A program made the position numbers and the translations under genes. A stretch of DNA of 64,000 bases from Paenibacillus polygoni (GTDB lineage Bacteria > Bacillota > Bacilli > Paenibacillales > Paenibacillaceae), in the NCBI RefSeq assembly GCF_030263935.1, contig NZ_CP127162.1, forward strand, positions 3,109,501 to 3,173,500, given 5' to 3'. Of this stretch, positions 53,388-62,530 are shown in pieces. The notes beneath the pieces were generated by a model. The model was not told where the DNA came from, searched no databases, and saw nothing but the letters and a program-made list of their open reading frames with translations. Each line of letters opens with the position of its first letter. The stretch's first letter is position 1.

Positions 53388-53978
53388 ATGTCTACCCGGA
53401 TCCAACTGTTGTTGGCTGCGGACTATAATGATCTTGGCGAATCCCTACAGAGAGAAATCTACTATGAATACTATCAAATGATGTATGGATTTATCGTATA
53501 CATTGTAAAGGATCGCTCTGCAGCTGAAGACATTATTCAGGAATCATTCATCAAAATTATTAAAAACAAACCCGAATTTGAGAATGAAATCAAATTAAAA
53601 GCTTGGCTGAAAGTCGTCACTAAAAATACAGCAATTAATTATTTAAGAAAAAACAAAAAATATCGTAACCTTTTGGATGCTGACAGTGTTTTCTTAGATA
53701 TAGAGACTGTACAACAAACCTCAGTATCCATCGAATCGATGGTGGAGACCAAACTGATGCAGGAATCCATAGAGCGCTATATGGAGACGCTGAAACCAGA
53801 GTACAGATCTCTCATTGAGCTTCGCTGGAAAGAAGGACTTAGCTATCGTGAGATGGCTGAACTTCTTGACCTTCGGGAAGATGTAATCAAGCAGCGTCTT
53901 TTCAGAGCCAGAGAAGCAATTAAGAAACTCCTGTATAGAGAGTGGGGTGCGGCTAATGAGCAGCGAAAAGTCCGGTAA
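53388..53978 (+). CDS. ECF-type RNA polymerase sigma factor
   Basis: A 196-residue extracytoplasmic-function sigma factor. Region 2 (YGFIVYIVKDRSAAEDIIQESFIKI, split about 34-58; AWLKVVTKNTAINYLRK) and region 4 (LKPEYRSLIELRWKEGL, YREMAELLDLREDVIKQRL) are intact. ATG 53388 follows GAGAGGGGA. The next gene, overlapping by 23 nt, encodes a one-segment membrane protein that is probably its anti-sigma factor. Stimulus unknown. Confidence 0.92.
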   Translation: MSTRIQLLLAADYNDLGESLQREIYYEYYQMMYGFIVYIVKDRSAAEDIIQESFIKIIKNKPEFENEIKLKAWLKVVTKNTAINYLRKNKKYRNLLDADSVFLDIETVQQTSVSIESMVETKLMQESIERYMETLKPEYRSLIELRWKEGLSYREMAELLDLREDVIKQRLFRAREAIKKLLYREWGAANEQRKVR

Positions 53979-54876
53979 TCAGTCTGCTGACGATTCAATT
54001 AACATCTATGACAGGGAATTTGAAGATGTTTTTGACCTTGCTTTCGAAAATGCCGCTGCTGCCTCCACCACAGTAGATAAAGAAAGTATGGAGGCATCCT
54101 GGAATAACATGCAGACTGAGCTTCAGAAGATCCGCAAACGAAAACGCAGGTCAAAACGATGGCAGCTTGGAGGAGTCGTTGCCGCTTCTATTATGCTTGG
54201 TGCTACCATTTTTAGTGTTCCTGCAGGACTTCAAGCGAACACGCTGTTTGTTGAAAAGCTGGAGAAGATTGGTGATGACTTTATACTAAGTTTCACGGGT
54301 AAGGAAAAAGAAGATGCCAATGCCGGAGCCTTAACAGCCCCTCCGCCCGAAATTTCTGATCCTCCTCCAATCGTGGAAGAAACGGGACTTCCAATGGGCA
54401 CAACGATTGAGAAACATAATCTAGAACGAGTCACGGTCCCGAGAGAAACGGCTTTGGACGGAGCTACTTTTGTCTATCGTGATTTCGAGGTTCCATTCAC
54501 TCCCGATCGGAAAGAGTACCAGCTTTTAATAGATCAGAATAACCCGATTGACCCTGATCATATCTATCATTCAGAAGAATTGACGCTTGAATATTACAAA
54601 GGTAATGAAAATCCACTGACAATCGAAATGTATCAAAGGTTCAAAGAAAACGATGATACATCCTTCCACATCGGCATTAATGGAGAACCGGAAGAAATCA
54701 CGCTTGAGGATGGAACTACTGCTGTATTCTATGACGTCTCTTTATCTGAATACGATCACCTGGCTTATCGGAACAATCTTGTATTTATCATTATTACAGG
54801 TACCCTTGGAAAAGAAGATTTAATTGCCACTGCGAATGCAATCCAAGCTAATAATCGTTTTGAACTGAAGCCTTAG
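53956..54876 (+). CDS. DUF4367-like membrane protein, probable anti-sigma factor
   Basis: A 306-residue protein: an N-terminal cytoplasmic part (about 1-65), one transmembrane segment after KRKRRSKR (VVAASIMLGATIFSVPAG, about 72-90), a Pro-rich linker (APPPEISDPPPI) and an extracellular DUF4367-like domain with a VFYDVSLSEYDHLAYRN motif. ATG 53956 lies inside the sigma gene, which supports coupled expression. The lack of a classical zinc anti-sigma motif leaves anti-sigma function as inference. Confidence 0.8.
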   Translation: MSSEKSGNQSADDSINIYDREFEDVFDLAFENAAAASTTVDKESMEASWNNMQTELQKIRKRKRRSKRWQLGGVVAASIMLGATIFSVPAGLQANTLFVEKLEKIGDDFILSFTGKEKEDANAGALTAPPPEISDPPPIVEETGLPMGTTIEKHNLERVTVPRETALDGATFVYRDFEVPFTPDRKEYQLLIDQNNPIDPDHIYHSEELTLEYYKGNENPLTIEMYQRFKENDDTSFHIGINGEPEEITLEDGTTAVFYDVSLSEYDHLAYRNNLVFIIITGTLGKEDLIATANAIQANNRFELKP

Positions 54877-54893
54877 TCATACGTTACTATTCA

Positions 54894-54930
54894 AAAAAGC
54901 CCAGTACATGTACTGAGCTTCTTTCTTTTA
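54894..54930 (+). terminator. intrinsic terminator of the sigma operon
   Basis: AGC-CCAGTACA / TGTACTG-AGCT stem preceded by A6 and followed by TCTTTCTTTT. Confidence 0.75.
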
Positions 54931-54958
54931 TGTAAAAATGCAAATGCCAAGTAATACG

Positions 54959-55438
54959 TTATTTTAACAGACGTGAAGGACTTGTATACGTCGCTTTTTC
55001 AATATCCGAACCTACTCTCACGGTATGTGTGGATACCACCCGATAGTAATAACCAGCACTTGCTGCAAAAGTCTCATTAAGACTCACTGTCTTTGATGTG
55101 TTCTTAGAAGAAGTTTTGCTTGTAACTGCAACCCATTCTTCCCCTGTCCAGCGCTGTATAGCAGCATCGATTCCGATGAAATCCGCAGTAACCGATGCCC
55201 CCGTATTACCAATAACAGAACCTTTCCCGCCGCTGGAATACGAAACATCACTGGTATAAGCACTCAAATACTTATAAGCAGCTTTGACCTGGACTGTATC
55301 TTCTGTTGGCGGTTTAGTAGTCAGTGCACCTTCTTCTTTTACCGGATCCGCGCTAGCAGCACCAGCAAACCCTAAAGATAGTACGAACACAAGCAAACAT
55401 AGCACATGAAGTTTAGTAACGCATACATTTTTTTTCAT
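54959..55438 (-). CDS. secreted small protein, DUF6147-like
   Basis: A 159-residue protein with a signal peptide (about 1-30, ending AGAASA). The mature part is beta-rich (YLSAYTSDVSYSSGGKGSV, AIQRWTGEEWVAV). It resembles DUF6147-type secreted Firmicute proteins; function unknown. GGGAG lies 4 nt before the ATG. Convergent with the sigma operon. Confidence 0.7.
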   Translation of the reverse strand: MKKNVCVTKLHVLCLLVFVLSLGFAGAASADPVKEEGALTTKPPTEDTVQVKAAYKYLSAYTSDVSYSSGGKGSVIGNTGASVTADFIGIDAAIQRWTGEEWVAVTSKTSSKNTSKTVSLNETFAASAGYYYRVVSTHTVRVGSDIEKATYTSPSRLLK

Positions 55439-55540
55439 TGTCTCCCTGCCTCACTTTATAATATTAACGCGAATAGCATCACGTTTCATTATATAACGCA
55501 GCATACATGGTTTAGGTTTCAAATAAAGTAAATATTTTAC

Positions 55541-55575
55541 ATAAAAGACCGTTTCCGATTGGAAACGGTCTAAAA
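55541..55575 (-). terminator. intrinsic terminator of the opp operon
   Basis: AGACCGTTTCC / GGAAACGGTCT, 11-bp perfect stem with loop of 4 nt, followed by TTTTATG on the minus strand. Confidence 0.85.
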
Positions 55576-55617
55576 TGGGTCTTCTTATTTAAGATATCTA
55601 AGCATTTTAGCTCATTG

Positions 55618-56583
55618 CTAAACTAGATGGCAAGCCACATGATGCCCCTGCTCAACTTCTCTAAATAGCGGTATTTCAGAAGAACAACGTTCGACTGCAA
55701 AAGGACAACGAGTGTGAAACTTGCAGCCGGAAGGTGGATTCATGGGAGATGGGATATCTCCTTTTAGTACAATTCTTTCCCTCTTCAGTTTAGGTATCGG
55801 AATAGGTACAGCAGATAACAAAGCTTTTGTATAAGGATGCAGCGGGCGAAGAAATAGATCATCCCTTGTTCCCATCTCCACCATGGAGCCGAGATACATC
55901 ACTCCGATACGGTCACACAAATGTTCAACCACACTTAGATCGTGAGAGATGAATAGATAGGTGAGCCCTCTTGAGAGTTGCAATTTTTTAAATAAATTAA
56001 TAATCTGTGCCTGTATAGAAACATCAAGAGCAGACACTGGTTCGTCCGCTATAATCAGTTCTGGGTTTAGGGCAAGAGCTCTCGCAATTCCGATCCGCTG
56101 ACGCTGACCCCCGGAAAATTCATGTGGGAATCGATCATAATGATAAGCAGATAAACCGCATGAAGTTAATACCTCGGTAACGACTTCACGTATCTTCTCT
56201 TTAGGTACAAGCTGATGATCTAAGAGTGCTTCCCCAATGGCATCCCCCACACGAATCCTTGGATTCAAAGAGCTATATGGATCTTGAAAGATCAGCTGCA
56301 TTTTGGGTCGAAGTTGTCTTAACTCTTGCGGTGATAGAGCATACAGGTCTTTACCTTGAAACCGAATTTCTCCTGCCGTCTTGTCATGGAGTCGTAAAAT
56401 GGTGCGTCCCACCGTACTTTTTCCGCTCCCAGACTCCCCTACGAGACCAAATGTCTCGCCGGGATACAAAGTGATGTTGATATCATCTACGGCTTTTACA
56501 TATCCTACCGTTCGGCCCATCAGTCCTTTTTTTACGGGAAAATACTTTTTCAGTGACTTCACTTCAAGCAAGGGCTCAGACAT
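55618..56583 (-). CDS. oppF: oligopeptide ABC transporter, ATP-binding protein OppF
   Basis: A 321-residue ABC ATPase with GESGSGKST (Walker A, about 50), LSPQELRQLRPKMQLIFQDP (Q loop), FSGGQRQRIGIA signature, LIIADEPVSALD (Walker B) and the C-terminal OppF cysteine region (GCKFHTRCPFAVERC) that may hold an Fe-S or metal site. Energises peptide uptake. ATG overlaps the oppD stop by 8 nt. Confidence 0.94.
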   Translation of the reverse strand: MSEPLLEVKSLKKYFPVKKGLMGRTVGYVKAVDDINITLYPGETFGLVGESGSGKSTVGRTILRLHDKTAGEIRFQGKDLYALSPQELRQLRPKMQLIFQDPYSSLNPRIRVGDAIGEALLDHQLVPKEKIREVVTEVLTSCGLSAYHYDRFPHEFSGGQRQRIGIARALALNPELIIADEPVSALDVSIQAQIINLFKKLQLSRGLTYLFISHDLSVVEHLCDRIGVMYLGSMVEMGTRDDLFLRPLHPYTKALLSAVPIPIPKLKRERIVLKGDIPSPMNPPSGCKFHTRCPFAVERCSSEIPLFREVEQGHHVACHLV

Positions 56584-57559
56584 GTGCAGCCACCTCCTCG
56601 TATAACCAACATGCCGTTTTTTGCAGTGGAGCTACTTCTTTCAGTTCCGGTTCATTTGTTCTGCAGATCGGCATACAGTGTTCACAGCGATCACTGAAGT
56701 AACAAGATTTCGTAAGGGTCAGCGGATTCGGTACTTGTCCCGGTATCGAGTATAGTTCATCCTGCCGCTGATTAATTACCGGCTTAGACTTCAGAAGTCC
56801 TTGGGTATACGGGTGTTTGGGAGAACGGAAAAGCTCAACTACTTCGCCCTCTTCCACTACTTTGCCGGAATACATAACAACAACATAGTCGGCCATTTCG
56901 GCAACCACACCCAAATCATGCGTAATCATCAGAATCGACATATTCGAATCTTCTTTGATTTTACGGAGCATTTCAAGAATTTGGGCTTGAATCGTAACAT
57001 CAAGAGCGGTTGTCGGCTCATCAGCAATAAGGAGCTTTGGATTACATGAGATTGCGATGGCAATCATAACACGCTGGAGCATTCCTCCGCTCAGTTCATG
57101 AGGATAAGAATCGGCAATTTGCTCGGAGCGAGAGATTCCAACTTCTTTCAAGAGTTCAATCGCTCTTTTTTTAGCCGTTTCTTTTTTCATTTTTTTATGA
57201 ATGATGAGCGGCTCCATAATCTGTTCACCGATCTTCATTACAGGGTTTAGACTCGACATGGGCTCTTGAAAAATCATCGTTATGTCATTACCACGAATGG
57301 TTCGAAATTCGTTTTTATCCATTTTCAGCAGATCTTGGCCTATAAAATTAATTTCTCCATTTACCACTTTGCCTCCAGGTTCCTCAATCAAACCCATGAT
57401 AGACATGGCAGTTACACTCTTACCGCATCCCGATTCCCCGACGATACATACGGTTTGCCCTTTAGGTACTGTAATACTTACATCATCTACTGCTCTTACG
57501 GGTCCTTCCTCTGTGTAAAAATGTGTCTTCAGGTGGCTGATTTGCAGTAACGATTCCAT
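56576..57559 (-). CDS. oppD: oligopeptide ABC transporter, ATP-binding protein OppD
   Basis: A 327-residue ABC ATPase: GESGCGKSV (Walker A), [25 protein letters not shown] signature, [12 protein letters not shown] (Walker B) and the C-terminal oligo_HPY region [14 protein letters not shown]. Pairs with OppF as heterodimer. Follows the permease gene oppC. Confidence 0.94.
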   Translation of the reverse strand: MESLLQISHLKTHFYTEEGPVRAVDDVSITVPKGQTVCIVGESGCGKSVTAMSIMGLIEEPGGKVVNGEINFIGQDLLKMDKNEFRTIRGNDITMIFQEPMSSLNPVMKIGEQIMEPLIIHKKMKKETAKKRAIELLKEVGISRSEQIADSYPHELSGGMLQRVMIAIAISCNPKLLIADEPTTALDVTIQAQILEMLRKIKEDSNMSILMITHDLGVVAEMADYVVVMYSGKVVEEGEVVELFRSPKHPYTQGLLKSKPVINQRQDELYSIPGQVPNPLTLTKSCYFSDRCEHCMPICRTNEPELKEVAPLQKTACWLYEEVAAHV

Positions 57560-57570
57560 TAGATGTTCAC

Positions 57571-58494
57571 CTACCTCTTCTGTTTGGGATCAAGCACATC
57601 ACGTAAACCGTCCCCAAATATGTTAATAGCAATGACTGTAATAAAAATAGAAAAACCAGGCGGCATCCAAAGCCATGGATGCTGTTGAAAATCAATCAAG
57701 TTATTCGCAGCATCAATCATATTGCCCCAAGTTGGCGTCGGCGGCATAACCCCGAGTCCAAAGAAGCTCAGCACCGATTCACTTAGAATTGCACCGCCGA
57801 TACTTAAGGTTGCCATTACAATAAGAAGCGGATAAATATTCGGCAAAAGATGATGGAACAGTTTCTTCCTGTCCTTGAGTCCAAGAACCGTTGCAGCATG
57901 CATAAATTCTCTTTCTCGTAAGCTGAGCATTTGTCCCCTCACCATTCTGGCGAGACCCGGCCAATTCACGAGTCCAAGCATCAGCATAACCACGTACATT
58001 CGGTAATCTGGGGGTACTTTCCATTCTGATAAAAGTGCACCGATGATAAATAGCAGCGGAAGGCTCGGAATCGTTAGCAGCAAATCGGCAATTCTCATAA
58101 TGAGCTGATCTACAACCCCTCTATAATACCCAGCTACTGCTCCAAGCGTCGCCCCAATCAGAACAGATAACATCATCGAGGCTAGCCCTACTGTCAGAGA
58201 TATACGTCCTGCTTGCATTACTCTAGTAAGTACATCTCGTCCTAAGTTATCTGTTCCAAGCCAGTGTTTTGCATTCGGCGCTTTCTTCATCTCCAGCATA
58301 TTAATTTTGTTATCCGCGTAAGGAGAAAACAGCGGACCTAAGAAACAGATCAGAAACATCAGGATCACCACAACAAGACCAAAAATGGCCAGTTTGTTTC
58401 GCAGCAGTTTTCGGACGGACTGACGCCATAAAGATGATCTGTGCTCCACTCCTGGCCCTGTACTTGTTTTTGTAACTCTGCTTATTGAGGACAT
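57571..58494 (-). CDS. oppC: oligopeptide ABC transporter, permease OppC
   Basis: A 307-residue membrane permease with a long N-terminal tail, HWLGTDNLGRDVLTRVMQ characteristic of OppC/DppC, five to six transmembrane segments and the EAA loop (EREFMHAATVLGLKDRKKLFHHLLP, within about 195-220). ATG 58494 follows AAGGGG by about 8 nt, preferable to a GTG at 58503. Confidence 0.92.
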   Translation of the reverse strand: MSSISRVTKTSTGPGVEHRSSLWRQSVRKLLRNKLAIFGLVVVILMFLICFLGPLFSPYADNKINMLEMKKAPNAKHWLGTDNLGRDVLTRVMQAGRISLTVGLASMMLSVLIGATLGAVAGYYRGVVDQLIMRIADLLLTIPSLPLLFIIGALLSEWKVPPDYRMYVVMLMLGLVNWPGLARMVRGQMLSLREREFMHAATVLGLKDRKKLFHHLLPNIYPLLIVMATLSIGGAILSESVLSFFGLGVMPPTPTWGNMIDAANNLIDFQQHPWLWMPPGFSIFITVIAINIFGDGLRDVLDPKQKR

Positions 58495-58506
58495 TCGATT
58501 CACCCC

Positions 58507-59463
58507 TTAATCCAGCTTGACACGCGGATCTGCAAGTCGATACAGCAGGTCCGACAACAAGGTGCCAAGGACAGTTAAAATCGCGATAAATACAGTAAAA
58601 CTCATCAGCAGAGGATAATCACGCAAAGAAAAAGACGACATATAAAGCTGTCCTATACCCGGCCAGTTAAAAATCTTTTCAATAATTAACGAGCCGCCAA
58701 ACAGTCCGGGAAGCTCAAAACCGACAAGAGTAATCGCCGGAAGCAGAGCATTTCGGAGAGCATGGGTGAAGAGCACCTTACGTTCAGTCAGCCCTTTGGC
58801 TCTCGCTGTTCGGATATAATCCTGTTTAATTACATCAATCATGTTACTGCGGATATACCTTGTGAGTGAGCCGATTCCAAGCAGTGTCATGACAACGACA
58901 GGCAGTGCCATATGCTGAATTACTTCTTTGGCATAAGCAAGACCGGTTGCATTACTGCCCGTTGTTGTCATTCCGCCTGGCGGAAGCCATTTCAGGTCAA
59001 CGGCAAACATTTTAATTAAATAAAGTCCAATGAAAAAGGACGGAATGGACATGGCTGCAAAAATAATCAGCATGACTACGGTATCAAACCAAGAATACTG
59101 TTTGTAAGCGGAAATGACTCCAATCACAACGGCAATGAGCCATGTGAGAAAAGTCGACACGGCAGCAAGAAGAAATGAATTCCAGATATATTCATTAAAA
59201 AGGGTTAACACGGGTTTTTGTTGCGCCAAGGAATAACCAAAGTCTCCTTGTAGTGCGTTTTTAATCCAAATCACATAGCGATCAAGCATCGGTTTATCAA
59301 GTCCATATAACTCCCGCAGCTCTGCTTTACGTTCTGGACTTAGCTTGATATTACTCGACACATAATCTCCTGGCGTAAGAGCATAAAGACTGAAAATAAG
59401 AAAGGACGCTGCCAGCAAAATAACTAGTATGTAGGTGAGTCTTTTGACAAGGTAAGTGCTCAT
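58507..59463 (-). CDS. oppB: oligopeptide ABC transporter, permease OppB
   Basis: A 318-residue six-segment permease. N-terminal MSTYLVKRLTYILVILLAAS, LYGLDKPMLDRYVIWI and the EAA-type loop DYIRTARAKGLTERKVLFTHALRN (about 212-235). AAGGAG precedes the ATG. An intergenic hairpin separates it from oppA. Confidence 0.93.
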   Translation of the reverse strand: MSTYLVKRLTYILVILLAASFLIFSLYALTPGDYVSSNIKLSPERKAELRELYGLDKPMLDRYVIWIKNALQGDFGYSLAQQKPVLTLFNEYIWNSFLLAAVSTFLTWLIAVVIGVISAYKQYSWFDTVVMLIIFAAMSIPSFFIGLYLIKMFAVDLKWLPPGGMTTTGSNATGLAYAKEVIQHMALPVVVMTLLGIGSLTRYIRSNMIDVIKQDYIRTARAKGLTERKVLFTHALRNALLPAITLVGFELPGLFGGSLIIEKIFNWPGIGQLYMSSFSLRDYPLLMSFTVFIAILTVLGTLLSDLLYRLADPRVKLD

Positions 59464-59486
59464 GTTATGCTCCTTATCTGTTAAAA

Positions 59487-59521
59487 CATATGTCCGCCTA
59501 GGGATCTAGAACGGACATATG
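59487..59521 (-). other. intercistronic hairpin between oppA and oppB
   Basis: A 10-bp perfect inverted repeat (CATATGTCCG / CGGACATATG). It lies 27 nt past the oppA stop. Such stems often protect the oppA transcript so that binding protein exceeds permease. Confidence 0.6.
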
Positions 59522-59548
59522 CTAACTTTTTGATTCTCTAACCAAATG

Positions 59549-61279
59549 CTATTGTTCTATTTTCCATTCAGGCAGTGATTGTGCAATGCCTTGGTATGGG
59601 CTGATACTTACGTTTTCAAGTCTTCCATTGTTTGCGTATACGGATTTCCGGTAAAAAGTAAAGATAACCGGCAGTTCATCATTCAGTATTTGATACAATT
59701 CTTGATACACTGCTTTACGTTCCTCAGTATCTACTGTAGCCAGACCTTTTGCATAAAGTTCTTTAACCTTCGGATTGTCGTAACCTGGCAATGAACCGTC
59801 AATGAATTGAATTACTCCTTCAGAAGGATCTCTTAGCATAGGCGTTGAGAAGGCAGCCATATCATAGTCTTTACTTTCTACTTTTGACACTAATGCGTTA
59901 AAGTCGGCAAATACTTCCGGCTGAAAATCAATACCGATTTCGGCAAAGTTTTCTTTGGCTACCGCGATAAAAATATCCGTGGCCGGGCTTTTGGAACCAA
60001 GATAATGAATGGATAATTTTTTGCCGTCTTTCTCCCGAATCCCGTCTCCGCCTACGGTCCATCCTGCTGCATCAAGAAGTTCCTTCGCTTTTTCTGGATT
60101 ATACTCGTATGGGTTAATTCCTTCTTCGGTATAAGACCATGAGATCGGAGCTGCTGGAATATTAGCTACTTCCCCTGCTCCTTGATTTGCATCTACATAA
60201 ATGGCTTGACGATTCAAACCGTAAGTAATAGCTTGGCGTACTTCTTTTTCTTTCATCTGTTCATTCTCAAGATTCAATTGGAAATATCCATAAGTGCTCG
60301 GTGTATAAGGCAGGATATCGACATAACCAAGACCTTTTAATTTATCAATGTTCTCCTGTGTTGCTGTATAAGAAGCAAGATCCACTTCGCCTGTTTCAAG
60401 GAACTGCCATGTATCACCCTGAGAGGTTTTATAGATAAAACGTTCTACACTTGGTTTTCCTTTCAGATAATGTTCATTTGCTGTGAAACGAACCTCTTGT
60501 CCAGGAAGGAATTTCTCTAATATGTAGGGTCCATTACCGAGCGGAGCGGAATGTAGTTTTTGCAAATAAGTAAGCTCACCGAATTTATAATCCTTACCGT
60601 AATAGGCTTTGGACAGCACGTTACCGCCAAGATTTAGAAGAGCCGTTGCATTGGGTTCCTCAAGGGTTACTGAAATCGTATAAGGATCAATGATGTTAAT
60701 ACCTTCGATGCTGTCTGCTTTCCCCTCTTTGTAAGCAAGACCGCCTTTCACTTTCATCAGTGTAATATCGGTATCGCCATCGTAAGCTTTGTCATGCAGA
60801 AGCGTCCAAGTAAATGCAACATCTTCCGAAGTGAGCGGTGATCCATCACTAAACGTGCCTTTCTCAGGTAAATGGAATGTATAGGTTAATCCATCTTCAG
60901 AGACATCATAACTTTCTGCATAATCTGCAACAGGGAGTCCCTCAGCGTCCGAAGAAATAAGAGATGTGTACAGAAGGGAAGCAACGTTACCGTCATAACC
61001 GCTCTGTGAGAAATAAGGCGTGAACGATCCGCTTGGATCGGTGAGTCCCACAATCACCGTGTCTGTTCTTTGTACAGCGGTTTGAGGTAATTTGCTAATA
61101 TCTGATGCAGGAATTTTTTCCGTTAACAGGTTCGTGGCTGCAGGAGCTTCCCCTGACGGATCACCAACTGATGTACCTGTGCCCGGATCGGCAGGTGAAG
61201 CACTTTCTCCTGAACATGCAGATAACAAAAGCGAGCCAGCAAGCAATAACGAGGAAGCATAGACAATCCTTTTTCTCAT
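59549..61279 (-). CDS. oppA: oligopeptide-binding lipoprotein OppA-like (SBP family 5)
   Basis: A 576-residue lipoprotein; lipobox LLSACSG (Cys about 22) follows a hydrophobic signal. SBP_bac_5 motifs include GLTYTFHLPEKGTFSDGSPLTSEDV (split about 125-150) and VRQAITYGLNRQAIYVD. ATG 61279 follows TGGAGA; an upstream in-frame ATG lacks spacing. Peptide versus dipeptide/nickel specificity cannot be told from sequence by eye. Confidence 0.9.
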   Translation of the reverse strand: MRKRIVYASSLLLAGSLLLSACSGESASPADPGTGTSVGDPSGEAPAATNLLTEKIPASDISKLPQTAVQRTDTVIVGLTDPSGSFTPYFSQSGYDGNVASLLYTSLISSDAEGLPVADYAESYDVSEDGLTYTFHLPEKGTFSDGSPLTSEDVAFTWTLLHDKAYDGDTDITLMKVKGGLAYKEGKADSIEGINIIDPYTISVTLEEPNATALLNLGGNVLSKAYYGKDYKFGELTYLQKLHSAPLGNGPYILEKFLPGQEVRFTANEHYLKGKPSVERFIYKTSQGDTWQFLETGEVDLASYTATQENIDKLKGLGYVDILPYTPSTYGYFQLNLENEQMKEKEVRQAITYGLNRQAIYVDANQGAGEVANIPAAPISWSYTEEGINPYEYNPEKAKELLDAAGWTVGGDGIREKDGKKLSIHYLGSKSPATDIFIAVAKENFAEIGIDFQPEVFADFNALVSKVESKDYDMAAFSTPMLRDPSEGVIQFIDGSLPGYDNPKVKELYAKGLATVDTEERKAVYQELYQILNDELPVIFTFYRKSVYANNGRLENVSISPYQGIAQSLPEWKIEQ

Positions 61280-61463
61280 AAAACATCTCTCCATCTCTTT
61301 ATTTTTTTAGTAACGCCTTTACAAAACATCCGAGGAACAATTCCGATAAACTAGGTATGTTTTTATTGATTAGTCATTATTATAGAAACGAAATGCAGTT
61401 CTGTAAATAGAGAACCAGTTAATTTTATGGATTTTTTTCAACTTTTTATCATTTTCTGAAAAA

Positions 61464-61506
61464 TAAAACCATCAAACTCCCCGTCGCACAAGGATTTTGA
61501 TGGTTT
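61464..61506 (-). terminator. terminator after the ArsR-type regulator
   Basis: AAACCATCAAA / TTTTGATGGTTT stem around a 20-nt loop, between the regulator and the opp operon. Confidence 0.7.
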
Positions 61507-61517
61507 TCAGCATTTTT

Positions 61518-62438
61518 TTAACCTTCTATGTAATTTAGTAAAGAATGTTCCACTTGACGCAGCGCATGCGATCTGATGCTGTATTCGATCAGATTCTCTC
61601 CATCAAAATGAGCATATAGGAGTCCACTGCTGCGCAGTTTGGAAATATGATCATGCGTAATCCCTTTTGAAAGCTGTAAATGCCTGACAATTTCAATAAA
61701 GGATCGTGGTCCTTGGTGCAGATACTTAAGTATTTTCAGACGGTTTTTCTCTCCTAAGCTGCGAAGCACTCGCAAATCATGCGGAGGAATAACGGTATCA
61801 TCCCCAAGGTAAACAGGTGCTGCATAGTGGCAGACAATCGTATTTCCATAATGCCAAAATATATGCAGCGGCTGAAAATGGTACTGTGGAATAAGCACGA
61901 TCCGAACAAACCCCTCCGTTTTGTTAAACACGAGCCCTCGTGTCGTTTCATCGACTAGTGATTCCACCGATTTATATTCTTTTTCAGCAAGTCGAACTGC
62001 ATTTTCTGCTTGAAGGGCTTTACACACCTCAGAACTCATCTGTTTGAAATATTGTTCATTCCATTCGTAAAATAGTTCCCTATACCTCTCTTTAAACCTC
62101 TTCATTTCAAAATCAGGAATCTTATAATTCCAATCTTTGCAAAGAGTAACGAAATGGCCCAGCAGATCTTTGTCTGATGTATTTTCTAAAAAGGTTATGT
62201 AATCTTCAGCAGTGTATATATCTTGTTGTTCTAACAATAGATAAGCGTACTTCCACTCTTCATCCATCTGCCATTCGTGGAGTATTGAACTATACTCAGT
62301 AGTCAGCATAGCTTGAGTCTCTTTGACCCACTTCGGTGAAAGTTCAATCTTTTTATGTGATTTACGGCAAATAAAAGTATGAAGACTGTTCATAAATTCA
62401 TATACGGGTTTAAACCGAAAGGTAATATCATAACTCAT
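61518..62438 (-). CDS. ArsR-type winged-helix regulator with DUF5937-like N-terminus
   Basis: A 306-residue DNA-binding protein. The C-terminal winged helix (LRSLGEKNRLKILKYLHQG; FIEIVRHLQLSKGITHDHIS) is ArsR-like without metal-binding Cys. The N-terminal two-thirds is a helical DUF5937-type domain. It lies upstream of the peptide transporter in the same orientation but is separated by a terminator; control of opp is possible but unproven. Confidence 0.82.
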   Translation of the reverse strand: MSYDITFRFKPVYEFMNSLHTFICRKSHKKIELSPKWVKETQAMLTTEYSSILHEWQMDEEWKYAYLLLEQQDIYTAEDYITFLENTSDKDLLGHFVTLCKDWNYKIPDFEMKRFKERYRELFYEWNEQYFKQMSSEVCKALQAENAVRLAEKEYKSVESLVDETTRGLVFNKTEGFVRIVLIPQYHFQPLHIFWHYGNTIVCHYAAPVYLGDDTVIPPHDLRVLRSLGEKNRLKILKYLHQGPRSFIEIVRHLQLSKGITHDHISKLRSSGLLYAHFDGENLIEYSIRSHALRQVEHSLLNYIEG

Positions 62439-62530
62439 AGCTTCACACTCCTTCGTACCCTATATTATAACGTTCGAAGGAAGTATGGAATAGGAAGCGA
62501 TTATAAGATTTCTTTATATAAGACAGCGAG

